From assembly GCA_902792795.1 (NCBI GenBank), contig CADBBB010000002.1, positions 1 through 64,000 of the forward strand: a stretch of DNA of 64,000 nucleotides, in the 5' to 3' direction. The notes under the pieces were generated by a model, which was not told the DNA's origin, ran no database searches, and saw nothing but the letters and a program-made list of their open reading frames with translations. The stretch is from an uncultured Spirochaetaceae bacterium (GTDB lineage: Bacteria; Spirochaetota; Spirochaetia; Treponematales; Treponemataceae). Below are positions 24,450 to 32,603 of the stretch, in pieces. How positions within the stretch are numbered: the first letter of the stretch is position 1; each line of letters begins with the position of its first letter. A program made the translations under genes and the position numbers.

Positions 24450-25138
24450 AGCCCGCGCGGAATCTCGCTGTCATTCTGCCGCTTCGCGGCATTATGGCAA
24501 GGAAATTATCCATTTGTCCGCTTGCGCGGACTGTCATTGCCGCTCTCGCTTTTTGCTGCGCGCCCCTTTTCGCCGCTCCCAGCTTGCAGGACGTGGCTGA
24601 GCTTTTGTCACGGAACAAGGTGACGCGCGGGAACTTTGTCCTGGAGCGGACGGCCGCCAACGGAAAGTCGCTCAAGTCAAGCGGCGAATTTGTAATCGCG
24701 TCCGATTATGGAATAATTTGGAAAACAATCAAGCCCATAAAGTCCGCGCAGGTTGTGGCGCGGGAATGGACTTTGACGGAGTCCGCCAGCGGAAAGCGCG
24801 TTAGGGTCGACTCAAGCAAAAATCCTGTCTACATGCAAATGGCCTTGTTGACAAGCGCCCTGTGGAACGGCGATTTGGCGGCTGTCCAAGGCGCGGCCGA
24901 CCTGCAGTTTTGGTCGGACGACCGTTCTTGGCGGATAGAAATGTTCCCCAAGGACGCGGCCGTCCAAATGGCTTTGGAAAAGATTGTCGTGGAAGGAACT
25001 TGTTCCGGCCAAAAAGCGGCGGCGACAAAAATGCTCATGCTCTTGAAGGGCGGAAATTCCGCGGCGTACCAAATGACGGACCACACCTATTCCGCCGCCC
25101 TCGACGACGCCGAGCGCGGGTATTTTAGCGCAAAATGA
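24446..25138 (+). CDS. LolA-like outer-membrane lipoprotein carrier protein
   Basis: 230 residues. After a signal peptide (TVIAALAFCCAPLFAAP) come LolA features: LLSRNKVTRGNFVLERT, SSGEFVIASDYGIIWKTIKPIKSAQVV and the RVEMFPKD-like strand. In polyene clusters a LolA homolog (ApeL) is thought to carry the lipidated product to the outer membrane. The GTG start overlaps the thioesterase stop. The next expected gene, an MMPL exporter, is absent. Confidence 0.78.
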   Translation: MKPARNLAVILPLRGIMARKLSICPLARTVIAALAFCCAPLFAAPSLQDVAELLSRNKVTRGNFVLERTAANGKSLKSSGEFVIASDYGIIWKTIKPIKSAQVVAREWTLTESASGKRVRVDSSKNPVYMQMALLTSALWNGDLAAVQGAADLQFWSDDRSWRIEMFPKDAAVQMALEKIVVEGTCSGQKAAATKMLMLLKGGNSAAYQMTDHTYSAALDDAERGYFSAK

Positions 25139-25205
25139 TAGAAATTCCGCAAAAATAAAACAAAATGACTATATCTTTTTTGGAAGAATGGCTTAATAAT
25201 AATAG

Positions 25206-25225
25206 TTGCGGTATCGATACCGCAA
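25206..25225. promoter_or_regulatory. Perfect 20-base palindrome, LacI-type operator
   Basis: TTGCGGTATC and its reverse complement meet at a central CG, 25-44 bases before the ytfQ start. This shape (fully symmetric, central CG) is typical of LacI/GalR regulators. A LacI-family gene lies at 42113-43138. Confidence 0.75.
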
Positions 25226-25249
25226 ACTTCAAAAACATAGGAGAAAATT

Positions 25250-26197
25250 ATGAAGAAGGTAATCCTTACAGCTATGGCTGCCCTTTTGGCGACATCGCTT
25301 TTTGCGGCCAAACCCAAAGCCATCAAGGTTGGAATCATCAACAATGACCCCAACGAGTCCGGCTATCGCACGGCCAACGACCGCGACATGAAGGCCACGT
25401 TCACAAAGAAGAACGGCTATCAGCCCCAGTTCTTCTACAGTCTCAAGAACGACGAGCAGATTGCCGCCGCAAAGAAGTTCATTCAGGACGAAGTTGACTA
25501 CTTGCTCATCAGCGCCGCCGGAACATCTGGCTGGAACAACGTTCTTAAAGACGCGCAGGACGCCGGCGTAAAGGTAATCTTGTTCGACCGCACGATCGAC
25601 GCGCCCGCAAGCCTCTACGAAGCTTCAATCGTTTCCGATATGGCTCAGGAAGGAAAGACTGCCGTTGACTGGCTCGCCAGCCAAAAGTTGCCCGCCTACA
25701 ACATCATCCACATTCAGGGCGTCATGGGTTCAGCCGCCCAGATCGGACGCTCTGGCGCTTTGGACGCCAAAGTTAAGGCCGACAAGGCTTGGAACATTGT
25801 GACACAGCAGACAGCTTCTTGGAACGCCGAGACAGCCCAGCAGATTGTTCAGGCCGTCATCGACTCAGGAAAGAAGTTCAACGTAATCTACGCCGAGAAC
25901 GACGACATGGCCAAGGGAGCTGTAGCCGCTTTGGACAAGGCCAACATCAGCCACGGAGTCGGCAAAGACGTTATCATCATGGGCTTTGACTGCAACAAGT
26001 GGGCTTTGGAAGAATTGCTCAAGAAGAACTGGAACTATGACGGCCAGTGCAACCCCTTCCAGGCTTCTTACATCCACAAAATCATTCAGGACGAGCAGGC
26101 CGGCAAAAAGCCCGCCCAGAAGACTGTCATCATGGTTGAAAAGGGATTCGACGCCGCCACGATCAAAAAGGCTGACGTTGAAAAGTACGGCATCTAA
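25250..26197 (+). CDS. ytfQ: Sugar ABC transporter substrate-binding protein (galactofuranose, YtfQ-like)
   Basis: 315 residues with a cleavable signal peptide (MKKVILTAMAALLATSLFAA). Periplasmic type I binding fold of the pentose/hexose class: IKVGIINNDPNESGYRTANDRDM, AAGTSGWNNVLKDAQDAGVKVILFDRTID, and GFDCNKWALEELLKKNW. The operon pattern (binding protein, double ATPase, two permeases) matches E. coli YtfQRT-YjfF. AGGAG lies seven bases upstream. High-expression codon use and a leaky terminator after it fit an abundant protein. Confidence 0.88.
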   Translation: MKKVILTAMAALLATSLFAAKPKAIKVGIINNDPNESGYRTANDRDMKATFTKKNGYQPQFFYSLKNDEQIAAAKKFIQDEVDYLLISAAGTSGWNNVLKDAQDAGVKVILFDRTIDAPASLYEASIVSDMAQEGKTAVDWLASQKLPAYNIIHIQGVMGSAAQIGRSGALDAKVKADKAWNIVTQQTASWNAETAQQIVQAVIDSGKKFNVIYAENDDMAKGAVAALDKANISHGVGKDVIIMGFDCNKWALEELLKKNWNYDGQCNPFQASYIHKIIQDEQAGKKPAQKTVIMVEKGFDAATIKKADVEKYGI

Positions 26198-26211
26198 TTT
26201 AGTTTAGATTC

Positions 26212-26247
26212 AGGGGCTGCCCAGAATTTGGACAGCCCCTTTTTTTT
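26212..26247 (+). terminator. Intercistronic terminator/attenuator after ytfQ
   Basis: AGGGGCTG (26212-26219) pairs with CAGCCCCT (26233-26240), followed by seven T. Lying between ytfQ and ytfR, it should reduce transcription of the ATPase and permease genes relative to the binding protein. Confidence 0.85.
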
Positions 26248-26288
26248 GCCGCCGCGAACTATATTAAAATATATTTAAGGAAGAATCC

Positions 26289-27800
26289 ATGCAGGAAAAT
26301 TCAGTATTGGAAATGCGCGGAATTTACAAAAGCTTTCCGGGCGTAAAGGCTCTGCAGAACATCGACTTTACTTTGAGGCAGGGCGAGATTCACGCTTTGA
26401 TGGGCGAGAACGGCGCCGGAAAATCCACTTTGATAAAAGTTCTGACCGGCGTTTACACAAAGGACGAAGGAACGGTTCACGTCAAAGGCTACGACAAGGC
26501 CGTAAACATCCGTTCGCCGCAGGACGCCCAAAACGCGGGCATCAGCACAGTTTACCAAGAAATCACTCTCTGCAACAATTTGACTGTTGCGGAAAATCTA
26601 TATATCGGCCGTACAAAGGGCGCCTTCACCAATTGGAAAAAGATGAACGAGGACGCGGCCAAAATTTTGAAGGAGCTTGAAATTCCGGCGGAACCTGCCG
26701 CCCAGCTTTCAAGCTACTCAATCGCCGTCCAGCAGATGGTCGCAATCGCGCGCGCCGTCGACATGGAATGCAAAATCCTCATTCTTGACGAGCCCACTTC
26801 CTCCCTTGACGAAAAGGAAGTGCAAAAATTGTTCAAGCTGATGCGCGGCCTCAAGGCAAAGGGCGTCGGCATAATTTTTGTCACCCACTTCTTGGATCAA
26901 GTCTACGAGGTTTGCGACAGAATCACCGTCATGCGCGACGGCCAGCTTGTGGGTGAATACGAAATAAAGGATTTGCCAAAAGTAGAGCTTGTGTCCAAAA
27001 TGCTCGGCAAGGCGCTTGACGGCCTTAGCGCGGTCCAGCGCCCCGCCGCCTTTACCCATGCCATCAACGAAGAGCCGGTTTACCAAACGCAAGGCTTGTC
27101 GTCGGCCAAGGGAATCAAGCCCTTTGACTTCGCCATTTACAAGGGTGAGGTCAACGGCTTTGCCGGCTTGCTTGGAAGCGGCCGCAGCTACAGCGTGCGC
27201 GCCATTTACGGCGCCGACCGCGTCACAGGCGGCAAGGTCAAGATTAACGGAAAAAGCGTAAAAATCACAAAGCCGCGCGACGCGATGAAGCAAGGAATCA
27301 GCTATCTTTCCGAAGACCGCAAGGCCGACGGAATCATCGGAGACCTTTCGGTTCGCGACAACATCATCTTCGCGCTGCAAGTTATGAAGGGATTTTTCAA
27401 GCCCTTCAGCAAGGCGCAGGCGCAAAAGTTCGCGGAGGAATACATAAAGCTTTTGGAAATTAAGACCGCGTCCGCCGACACTCCGATAAAGTCGCTTTCC
27501 GGCGGAAACCAGCAAAAGGTTTTGTTGGCGCGCGCGCTTTTGTCAAATCCCCAGTATCTTATTTTGGACGAGCCCACTCGCGGAATCGACATCGGCACCA
27601 AGACTGAAATTCAGGAGCTGGTTCTCAAGCTCGCAAAGGAAGGAAAGAGCGTCACGTTCATTTCTTCCGAGATTGACGAAATGCTCCGCACTTGCACGCG
27701 CCTTGTGGTAATGCGCGACTTTAAGCAAGTGGGCGAGCTTACCGGCGGCGATTTGACGCAAGGAAAAATTATGACTACGATTGCGGGAGGAAACCAATGA
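26289..27800 (+). CDS. ytfR: Sugar ABC transporter ATP-binding protein (YtfR-like)
   Basis: 503 residues, two ABC domains. The first has GENGAGKST, signature-region SSYSIAVQQMVAIARA (signature Ser-Tyr-Ser variant), LILDEPTSSLDEKE; the second lacks a full Walker A but keeps LSGGNQQKVLLARALL and LILDEPTRGIDIG, the known asymmetry of sugar-importer ATPases (MglA/RbsA class). The long linker VTGGKVKINGKSV is typical. RBS AAGGAAG precedes it. It overlaps ytfT by four bases. Confidence 0.92.
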   Translation: MQENSVLEMRGIYKSFPGVKALQNIDFTLRQGEIHALMGENGAGKSTLIKVLTGVYTKDEGTVHVKGYDKAVNIRSPQDAQNAGISTVYQEITLCNNLTVAENLYIGRTKGAFTNWKKMNEDAAKILKELEIPAEPAAQLSSYSIAVQQMVAIARAVDMECKILILDEPTSSLDEKEVQKLFKLMRGLKAKGVGIIFVTHFLDQVYEVCDRITVMRDGQLVGEYEIKDLPKVELVSKMLGKALDGLSAVQRPAAFTHAINEEPVYQTQGLSSAKGIKPFDFAIYKGEVNGFAGLLGSGRSYSVRAIYGADRVTGGKVKINGKSVKITKPRDAMKQGISYLSEDRKADGIIGDLSVRDNIIFALQVMKGFFKPFSKAQAQKFAEEYIKLLEIKTASADTPIKSLSGGNQQKVLLARALLSNPQYLILDEPTRGIDIGTKTEIQELVLKLAKEGKSVTFISSEIDEMLRTCTRLVVMRDFKQVGELTGGDLTQGKIMTTIAGGNQ

Positions 27801-28894
27801 GCTCTGCGAACAATTCAAAAGAAAAATTTTTGGGCATATTCAGGCACCAAATTTTCATTCCGCTCGCCGCGCTTTTGGCGCTGATTTTGTTCAATTTAAT
27901 CGTAGACCCCTCGTTCTTTAAAATCAGTCTTGGCCAGAACAGCGACGGAAACCCCGTCTTGTCCGGCTACTTGATTACGATTTTGGACAACGCTTCCGAG
28001 CTTGCGATTTTGGCCATCGGCATGACGCTGGTCACGGCGGCTTCGGGCGGACAAGACATCTCGGTCGGCGCGGTGATCGCGATTGCGGGCAGCGTAGTCC
28101 TGCGCGTTTTGTGCGGCGACGATCCCAGGCCGGAAACAATGCAGGCTCCGATAATCGTGGCCTTCTTAATCGCGTGCATTGTGTCGATGCTGTTCGGCGC
28201 CTTTAACGGAATGTTGGTCGCTTACTTTAAAATACAGCCAATGGTCGCCACGCTGATTTTGTTTACGGCGGGACGCTCGATTGGAGCCTGGATCAACAAC
28301 AACACGCTCCCAATCGTAAACGAGCCGGTCTTTGGCTACTTTGGAAACTACATTCCGGGAATTCCGGTGCCAACGCCGGTCTTTATCGCGATTGTTTGCG
28401 TGGCGATAATAATGCTGGTTCTTAAGTTCACCAACTTGGGCCTGTATTCGCAAGCCGTCGGAATCAACGCCAACTCGACAAGGCTCAACGGCGTTGACCC
28501 GCAATTGATAAAGTTCTTGACTTACGTAATCATGGGCCTTTGCGTCGCGGTGGCCGGCTTTATAAAGGTAAGCCGCTTTTCCACAATCAATTATTCCGTA
28601 ATCGCCAAGGACATAGAAATGGACGCGATTCTTGCCGTCGCCTTGGGCGGAAACGTTTTGAGCGGCGGAAAGTTCAACATGTGGGCCTCGATTTTGGGCG
28701 CCTACGTAATCCAGTTCCTGACAACGACGCTCTTTAAGTTTGGCGTCGCGTCAACCGCGCTTCCGGCTTACAAGGCCGTTGTTGTAATCATCTTGGTTGT
28801 TTTGAGCGCGCCGTCGGTCCGCGAAAAAATGAAGGAGCTTTCAAAAAAATTCAAGCAAACAAAGGCGCCCGCCGCAGCGCAGGGAGGCAACTAA
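27797..28894 (+). CDS. ytfT: Sugar ABC transporter permease (YtfT-like)
   Basis: 365 residues, about ten membrane helices of the BPD_transp_2 family. The conserved AILAIGMTLVTAASGGQDISVGAVIAIAG block is the YtfT/RbsC signature, and a second AVALGGNVLSGGKFNMWASILGA lies near the end. The SGGQD variant agrees with the E. coli YtfT form of this motif. ATGA overlap with ytfR. Confidence 0.9.
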   Translation: MSSANNSKEKFLGIFRHQIFIPLAALLALILFNLIVDPSFFKISLGQNSDGNPVLSGYLITILDNASELAILAIGMTLVTAASGGQDISVGAVIAIAGSVVLRVLCGDDPRPETMQAPIIVAFLIACIVSMLFGAFNGMLVAYFKIQPMVATLILFTAGRSIGAWINNNTLPIVNEPVFGYFGNYIPGIPVPTPVFIAIVCVAIIMLVLKFTNLGLYSQAVGINANSTRLNGVDPQLIKFLTYVIMGLCVAVAGFIKVSRFSTINYSVIAKDIEMDAILAVALGGNVLSGGKFNMWASILGAYVIQFLTTTLFKFGVASTALPAYKAVVVIILVVLSAPSVREKMKELSKKFKQTKAPAAAQGGN

Positions 28895-28895
28895 A

Positions 28896-29939
28896 ATGGA
28901 AAACACAACTCAATTGAACAAGCCGCTCGCAAAAAAAAGGCAGCCGCTTTCCGACACAAACTTGCTTTTGACAATTACGATTATAGTTTTTGCCATTATG
29001 TATTTGTGCGCCATTGTGTTCTTGGGCGCCGGCTTTAAAAAGCCCCAAGCCTTTTTCAACATGCTAAACGAAAACGCGTCGCTGGTGATTCTTTCTTGCG
29101 GCTTGAGCTTGGTTATGATTACCGGCGGCATTGACATTTCCGTCGGCACGATGACGGCGCTAATCTGCATGAGTTGCGCGGTCAACCTTGACTTTAAGGG
29201 CGGCAACGTCGGCTCGGCGATTTTGCTGGCTTTGATAATAGGCGCGGCTTTTGGCTTGGTTCAAGGCTACTTGGTCGCTTACCTTGACATTCAGCCCTTC
29301 ATCGTCACGCTGGCGGGAATGTTCTTCGCAAAAGGAATGACGACAATCGTAAACTCCACGCAGTTCAACGTTGAAAACGAGGCCTTTGTCAAGTTGGTAG
29401 AAACCCGCATTTACGTTCCGGGCGTCGGCTCTTTGAACAAGCTGGGCAAGTGGGTGCCGGCATATGTGGAAATAGGCGCGGTGGTGGCGATTGTTGTCGT
29501 CGTCTTGCTCTTCTTGCTTTTGCGCTGGACTAAGTTGGGCCGCAGCTTCTACGCCGTCGGCGGAAACCAGCAAAGCGCCAACATGCTTGGCATCAACGTC
29601 CGCCAGACAAAATTCTTGGCTCACTTCATTTGCTCGATGCTGGCGGCTGTGGGCGGCTTTGTTTACTTCCTGCACGTAGGCTCCGGCTCTCCGTCCCACG
29701 CTGACGGCGCGGAAATGAACGCCATCGCTTCTTCGATTATCGGAGGAACGATGCTTACCGGCGGCGTCGGAAACATCATCGGAACCTTCTTTGGCGTAAT
29801 GTCGTTGGCCACGATAAAGAACATCGTTTCTTCGCTGGGCTTGGACGACGCCTGGTGGACCAACATCACTGTGGCCTTTATGATTTGCTTGTTCTTGGTA
29901 ATCCAGAGCGTGGTGCTTTCTAGGAAGAATAGAAAGTAG
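28896..29939 (+). CDS. yjfF: Sugar ABC transporter permease (YjfF-like)
   Basis: 347 residues, the second permease of the transporter. ILSCGLSLVMITGGIDISVGTMTAL and SIIGGTMLTGGVGNIIGTFFGVM are the conserved BPD_transp_2 blocks; LTGGVGxxxGT fits YjfF. GGAGG precedes the ATG within two bases of the end of ytfT. The two permeases form a heterodimer in this class. The C-terminus is basic (SRKNRK), cytoplasmic. Confidence 0.9.
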   Translation: MENTTQLNKPLAKKRQPLSDTNLLLTITIIVFAIMYLCAIVFLGAGFKKPQAFFNMLNENASLVILSCGLSLVMITGGIDISVGTMTALICMSCAVNLDFKGGNVGSAILLALIIGAAFGLVQGYLVAYLDIQPFIVTLAGMFFAKGMTTIVNSTQFNVENEAFVKLVETRIYVPGVGSLNKLGKWVPAYVEIGAVVAIVVVVLLFLLLRWTKLGRSFYAVGGNQQSANMLGINVRQTKFLAHFICSMLAAVGGFVYFLHVGSGSPSHADGAEMNAIASSIIGGTMLTGGVGNIIGTFFGVMSLATIKNIVSSLGLDDAWWTNITVAFMICLFLVIQSVVLSRKNRK

Positions 29940-29955
29940 TTTAGGTAAAGAAAAA

Positions 29956-30210
29956 AAAACGCGCGAGGGAGCGGGGCGGCGGGCGGAAACACTACGTCGG
30001 GCAAGCCCGCCGTTTTGCTTATGGAAATTTATTCAACTGCGCTCTTACGAGCGCGGGCAATCATTTTGCGCTTGCCTATTTGTGTAGCGAGCCGTGCGGA
30101 GCGCGTAAGCGCGACTGCAATACCTTTAGAGGCCTCGTTTCCAACGGAAACGAGACGATATCTAGCGGTTCCGTCTGACGCAGCCGCGACTGGGAGCGTT
30201 TTGTTTTTTT
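29956..30210 (+). repeat. Structured intergenic repeat, copy E1
   Basis: A block of about 255 bases that matches, as reverse complement, 43262-43495 over nearly its whole length. Shared stretches include GCGACTGCAATACCTTTAG and CGAGCCGTGCGGAGCGCG. It contains hairpins GCGCTC-TTAC-GAGCGC and CTCGTTTCC-AAC-GGAAACGAG and ends in a T-rich run. It fills the gap between yjfF and the AraC-like gene and probably also ends yjfF transcription. No protein is encoded. Confidence 0.75.
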
Positions 30211-30679
30211 ACATTCGTTCCTGCTTTCTATACTGCAGCGGTGACATGCCGTTGCTTTTGCGGAAGGCGCGGATGAAGTTTTCACATTCGTTGTAGCCGC
30301 ATTCCGCCGCGACCTGTTGGACATTTTTTTCCGTGTCGGATAAAAGCGAGCGCGCCTTTTGGTTTAAAAAGGCGCGTTTTTCGTCTCCGGGAGCGGCGCC
30401 AAAAGTTTGCTTGTAAAGGACGGAAAAACGGCTGCGCGTCAGGTGAAAGTCTTCCGCCATCGCGTCCACCGTCCATTTTTCCGGATTAGCTTGGACTTCT
30501 TGGCGCAAGCGGTTTAGGCGCGTATGGACGTCATTTTGGCGCCGCGTTTTTTGGGCGGGAAGGGCGTTTTGTTCATTTTGCAAAGATTTTGCGTAGGCGA
30601 GGACCCGCGCCGCGTCTTGTTCATCCAACTGTTCGACAAAGCGAGACAGCTCTTCTTTTGCGTCTTGTCCGTCGGCCAT
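30209..30679 (-). CDS. Small AraC-family regulator
   Basis: 156 residues. The C-terminal 100 form an AraC-type double helix-turn-helix: WTVDAMAEDFHLTRSRFSVLYKQTFGAAPGDE and VQQVAAECGYNECENFIRAFRKSNGMSPLQYRK. The N-terminal 45 residues are helical and acidic with no sugar-binding cupin, so effector sensing is unclear. GGAGGAAGC precedes ATG 30679. It is adjacent to the sugar transporter but on the other strand. It is divergent from the EAL gene across the G9 tract. Confidence 0.82.
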   Translation of the reverse strand: MADGQDAKEELSRFVEQLDEQDAARVLAYAKSLQNEQNALPAQKTRRQNDVHTRLNRLRQEVQANPEKWTVDAMAEDFHLTRSRFSVLYKQTFGAAPGDEKRAFLNQKARSLLSDTEKNVQQVAAECGYNECENFIRAFRKSNGMSPLQYRKQERM

Positions 30680-30752
30680 GCTTCCTCCAAAAATTCATCA
30701 TAGAATGAAAGAAGAAAAAAAGCAACCGTTTAAAAACTCTCAACTTTTGTAT

Positions 30753-30761
30753 GGGGGGGGG
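30753..30761 (+). repeat. G9 homopolymer tract before the EAL gene
   Basis: Nine consecutive G (30753-30761), immediately after an ATG, 32 bases before the -35 box of the GGDEF-EAL gene. In frame with that gene it would read Met-Gly-Gly-Gly. Such tracts change length by slippage. Confidence 0.8.
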
Positions 30762-30793
30762 TCAGTTCAAACAGAAATTTATGAAGTCTTTGT

Positions 30794-30828
30794 TTGCCAA
30801 ATTCTTCAAACTGCGCTATAATAATAGA
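30794..30828 (+). promoter_or_regulatory. Promoter of GGDEF-EAL gene, leaderless
   Basis: TTGCCA (30794-30799), 17 bases, TATAAT (30817-30822), six bases, ATG 30829. Confidence 0.75.
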
Positions 30829-32466
30829 ATGAAGAATTCAAAGCCAATTTTTAAGTCGCGGATAATAGAGACTTCCAAATTATACAGCTTGCTTTTAATT
30901 TACTTTTCGCTTCAAATTCTTACTTTTTATTTAGGAATGAACCGGCGTTTGGCCATATACAACGGCATTGTCGTATGCTTCCAATTTTTCATCGCGTTCT
31001 TGATGATAAAGGTCAACGCCAAACGCGGCCGGCGCATGAGTTGGTTTTGTCTTGGCGTTTCGATGTTCTTTTTGTTGCGCGCGATTGTGGCGGCTTTCAT
31101 TGCCAAGAAACCTTTGATAGCGTTGCCGGGTTTTTTCATGATACTTATGTTCGCGCTTATCGCCACGCTCTTTAGCTATCAAGTTGAACTTTTGGACAAG
31201 CGCATGGTGGCCGACTATGTGACCAGCCTGCACAACGGACGCGGCTTGATTTTGGCGCTAAAAAACAAGATTTACAACAAAGAATCTTTTTACGTAATTT
31301 ACATCGAAATTGAAAATTTCAAATTCCTAAATGACAACTATGGCTTTGACTTTGGCGACGAATTGCGCAAAATCGTGACCAAGCGAATCAAGAACATAAT
31401 TAAAGGATACGGAGTTGCCGGTTGCGTTGACCGCTCCAGCTTTATGATTGTCCTTAACGGCGAGTGCGACGCAAAGCAAGTGGCGGCGGAAACCCTTCAC
31501 ACCATAAGCGACAAAATCACCATTAAAAAGAATGAGGTTGAAATTGACTGCTTCCTTTCGCCCTACGCCGGAATAGCCAAATGTCCCGACGACACGACCG
31601 ACGCGGAAACTTTGATGAAGTATTCCGACATAGCGATGTATTACGCGTCGATGTCAAAAAAGAACCGCATTGTTTTTTACGAGCCGCAAATGGATGAAAA
31701 GCTCAAGCGTCAAATTGAAATTGAAAAGATAATCAAAAAGGCGCTGGCCAGCGACGGATTTTATTTGGTCTTCCAGCCGCAGTTTTCCACGCAAGAAAAA
31801 AAGTTGCGCGGCTTTGAGACGCTTTTGCGCTTGCGCGACTCGGACGGAAAAAATCTTTCGCCCGCGGAATTCATTCCCGCCGCCGAAAAGAACGATTTGA
31901 TTTTGGAAATTACCGCTTGGGTTTTGCAAAACGCTCTCAAGACATTCGCGGATTTGGTCAAGGGCACGGATTTGATGATATCCATCAACGCTTCGTCCAA
32001 AAATATGGAGAGCGGACTTTTTGTGCAGGAAATAAGCGAGGCGCTGGAAAGAACAGGATTTCCCGCAAAAAATTTGGAAATCGAAATTACAGAATACAGC
32101 TTGCTGCAATCCTTTGACCAGACGATAGAAAACATCAAAGCCTTGCGCGAAATGGGCGTGCAAGTGGCCCTCGACGACTTTGGAACCGGTTATTCTTCTC
32201 TTTCTTATTTGGAAAAACTTCCTATAAATCTTCTTAAAATCGACAAAAGCCTTGTGGACGACATCGAGAGCAACTTTAAGAGCCAGCAGTTTGTCAACGC
32301 GGTTATTTATATGGGTCACTTGATGGGTTGCGAGGTCATTTGCGAAGGCGTTGAAAGCGAAGGCCAGCTGCGTCTCTTAAAGGACAACAAGAGCGATTTT
32401 ATCCAAGGCTACATTTGGGGAAAGCCGCTTGAATTTGACAAGGCCAAGGCTTTGTTGAACGCATAA
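30829..32466 (+). CDS. Membrane GGDEF(degenerate)-EAL protein, probable c-di-GMP phosphodiesterase
   Basis: 545 residues. About four membrane helices in the first 125 residues (no sensor domain), then a GGDEF-fold domain in which the active loop reads CVDRSSF rather than GGDEF, so cyclase activity is very unlikely. The EAL domain keeps its metal and catalytic residues: FETLLRL (Glu), SINAS, EIEITEYS, DDFGTGYSSL, LLKIDKSLV, CEGVES and QGYIWGKPL. It should therefore degrade c-di-GMP to pGpG. A frame extension to ATG 30751 would add 26 residues including the G9 tract. Confidence 0.9.
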   Translation: MKNSKPIFKSRIIETSKLYSLLLIYFSLQILTFYLGMNRRLAIYNGIVVCFQFFIAFLMIKVNAKRGRRMSWFCLGVSMFFLLRAIVAAFIAKKPLIALPGFFMILMFALIATLFSYQVELLDKRMVADYVTSLHNGRGLILALKNKIYNKESFYVIYIEIENFKFLNDNYGFDFGDELRKIVTKRIKNIIKGYGVAGCVDRSSFMIVLNGECDAKQVAAETLHTISDKITIKKNEVEIDCFLSPYAGIAKCPDDTTDAETLMKYSDIAMYYASMSKKNRIVFYEPQMDEKLKRQIEIEKIIKKALASDGFYLVFQPQFSTQEKKLRGFETLLRLRDSDGKNLSPAEFIPAAEKNDLILEITAWVLQNALKTFADLVKGTDLMISINASSKNMESGLFVQEISEALERTGFPAKNLEIEITEYSLLQSFDQTIENIKALREMGVQVALDDFGTGYSSLSYLEKLPINLLKIDKSLVDDIESNFKSQQFVNAVIYMGHLMGCEVICEGVESEGQLRLLKDNKSDFIQGYIWGKPLEFDKAKALLNA

Positions 32467-32467
32467 G

Positions 32468-32561
32468 CCACTAGCAAAACCACACGAAGTGTGGTATTGC
32501 CAGTAGCGCTCGCGAGAGCGCAGAGGATACTACCACTAGCAAAACCACACGAAGTGTGGTA
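32468..32561 (+). repeat. Two identical 29-base repeats with hairpins
   Basis: A 29-base unit at 32468-32496 and 32533-32561 (period 65) is identical in both copies. Each contains ACCACAC-GAA-GTGTGGT; a hairpin GCGCTC-GCGA-GAGCGC (32507-32522) lies between. The second copy ends 17 bases before the argF -10 box. Confidence 0.8.
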
Positions 32562-32577
32562 CAATAATGCTTTCTTT

Positions 32578-32583
32578 TATAAT
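32578..32583 (+). promoter_or_regulatory. -10 box of the argF transcript
   Basis: TATAAT 21 bases before ATG 32604, with AAGGAAG as ribosome binding site between them. No good -35 is seen; the second 29-base repeat lies in that place. Confidence 0.55.
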
Positions 32584-32603
32584 AGAAAAAAGGAAGGCAT
32601 TTT

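Noticed and set aside
32468-32561. CRISPR-like direct repeats
   Set aside because: Only two units with one spacer and no cas genes; intergenic hairpin repeat is a better description.
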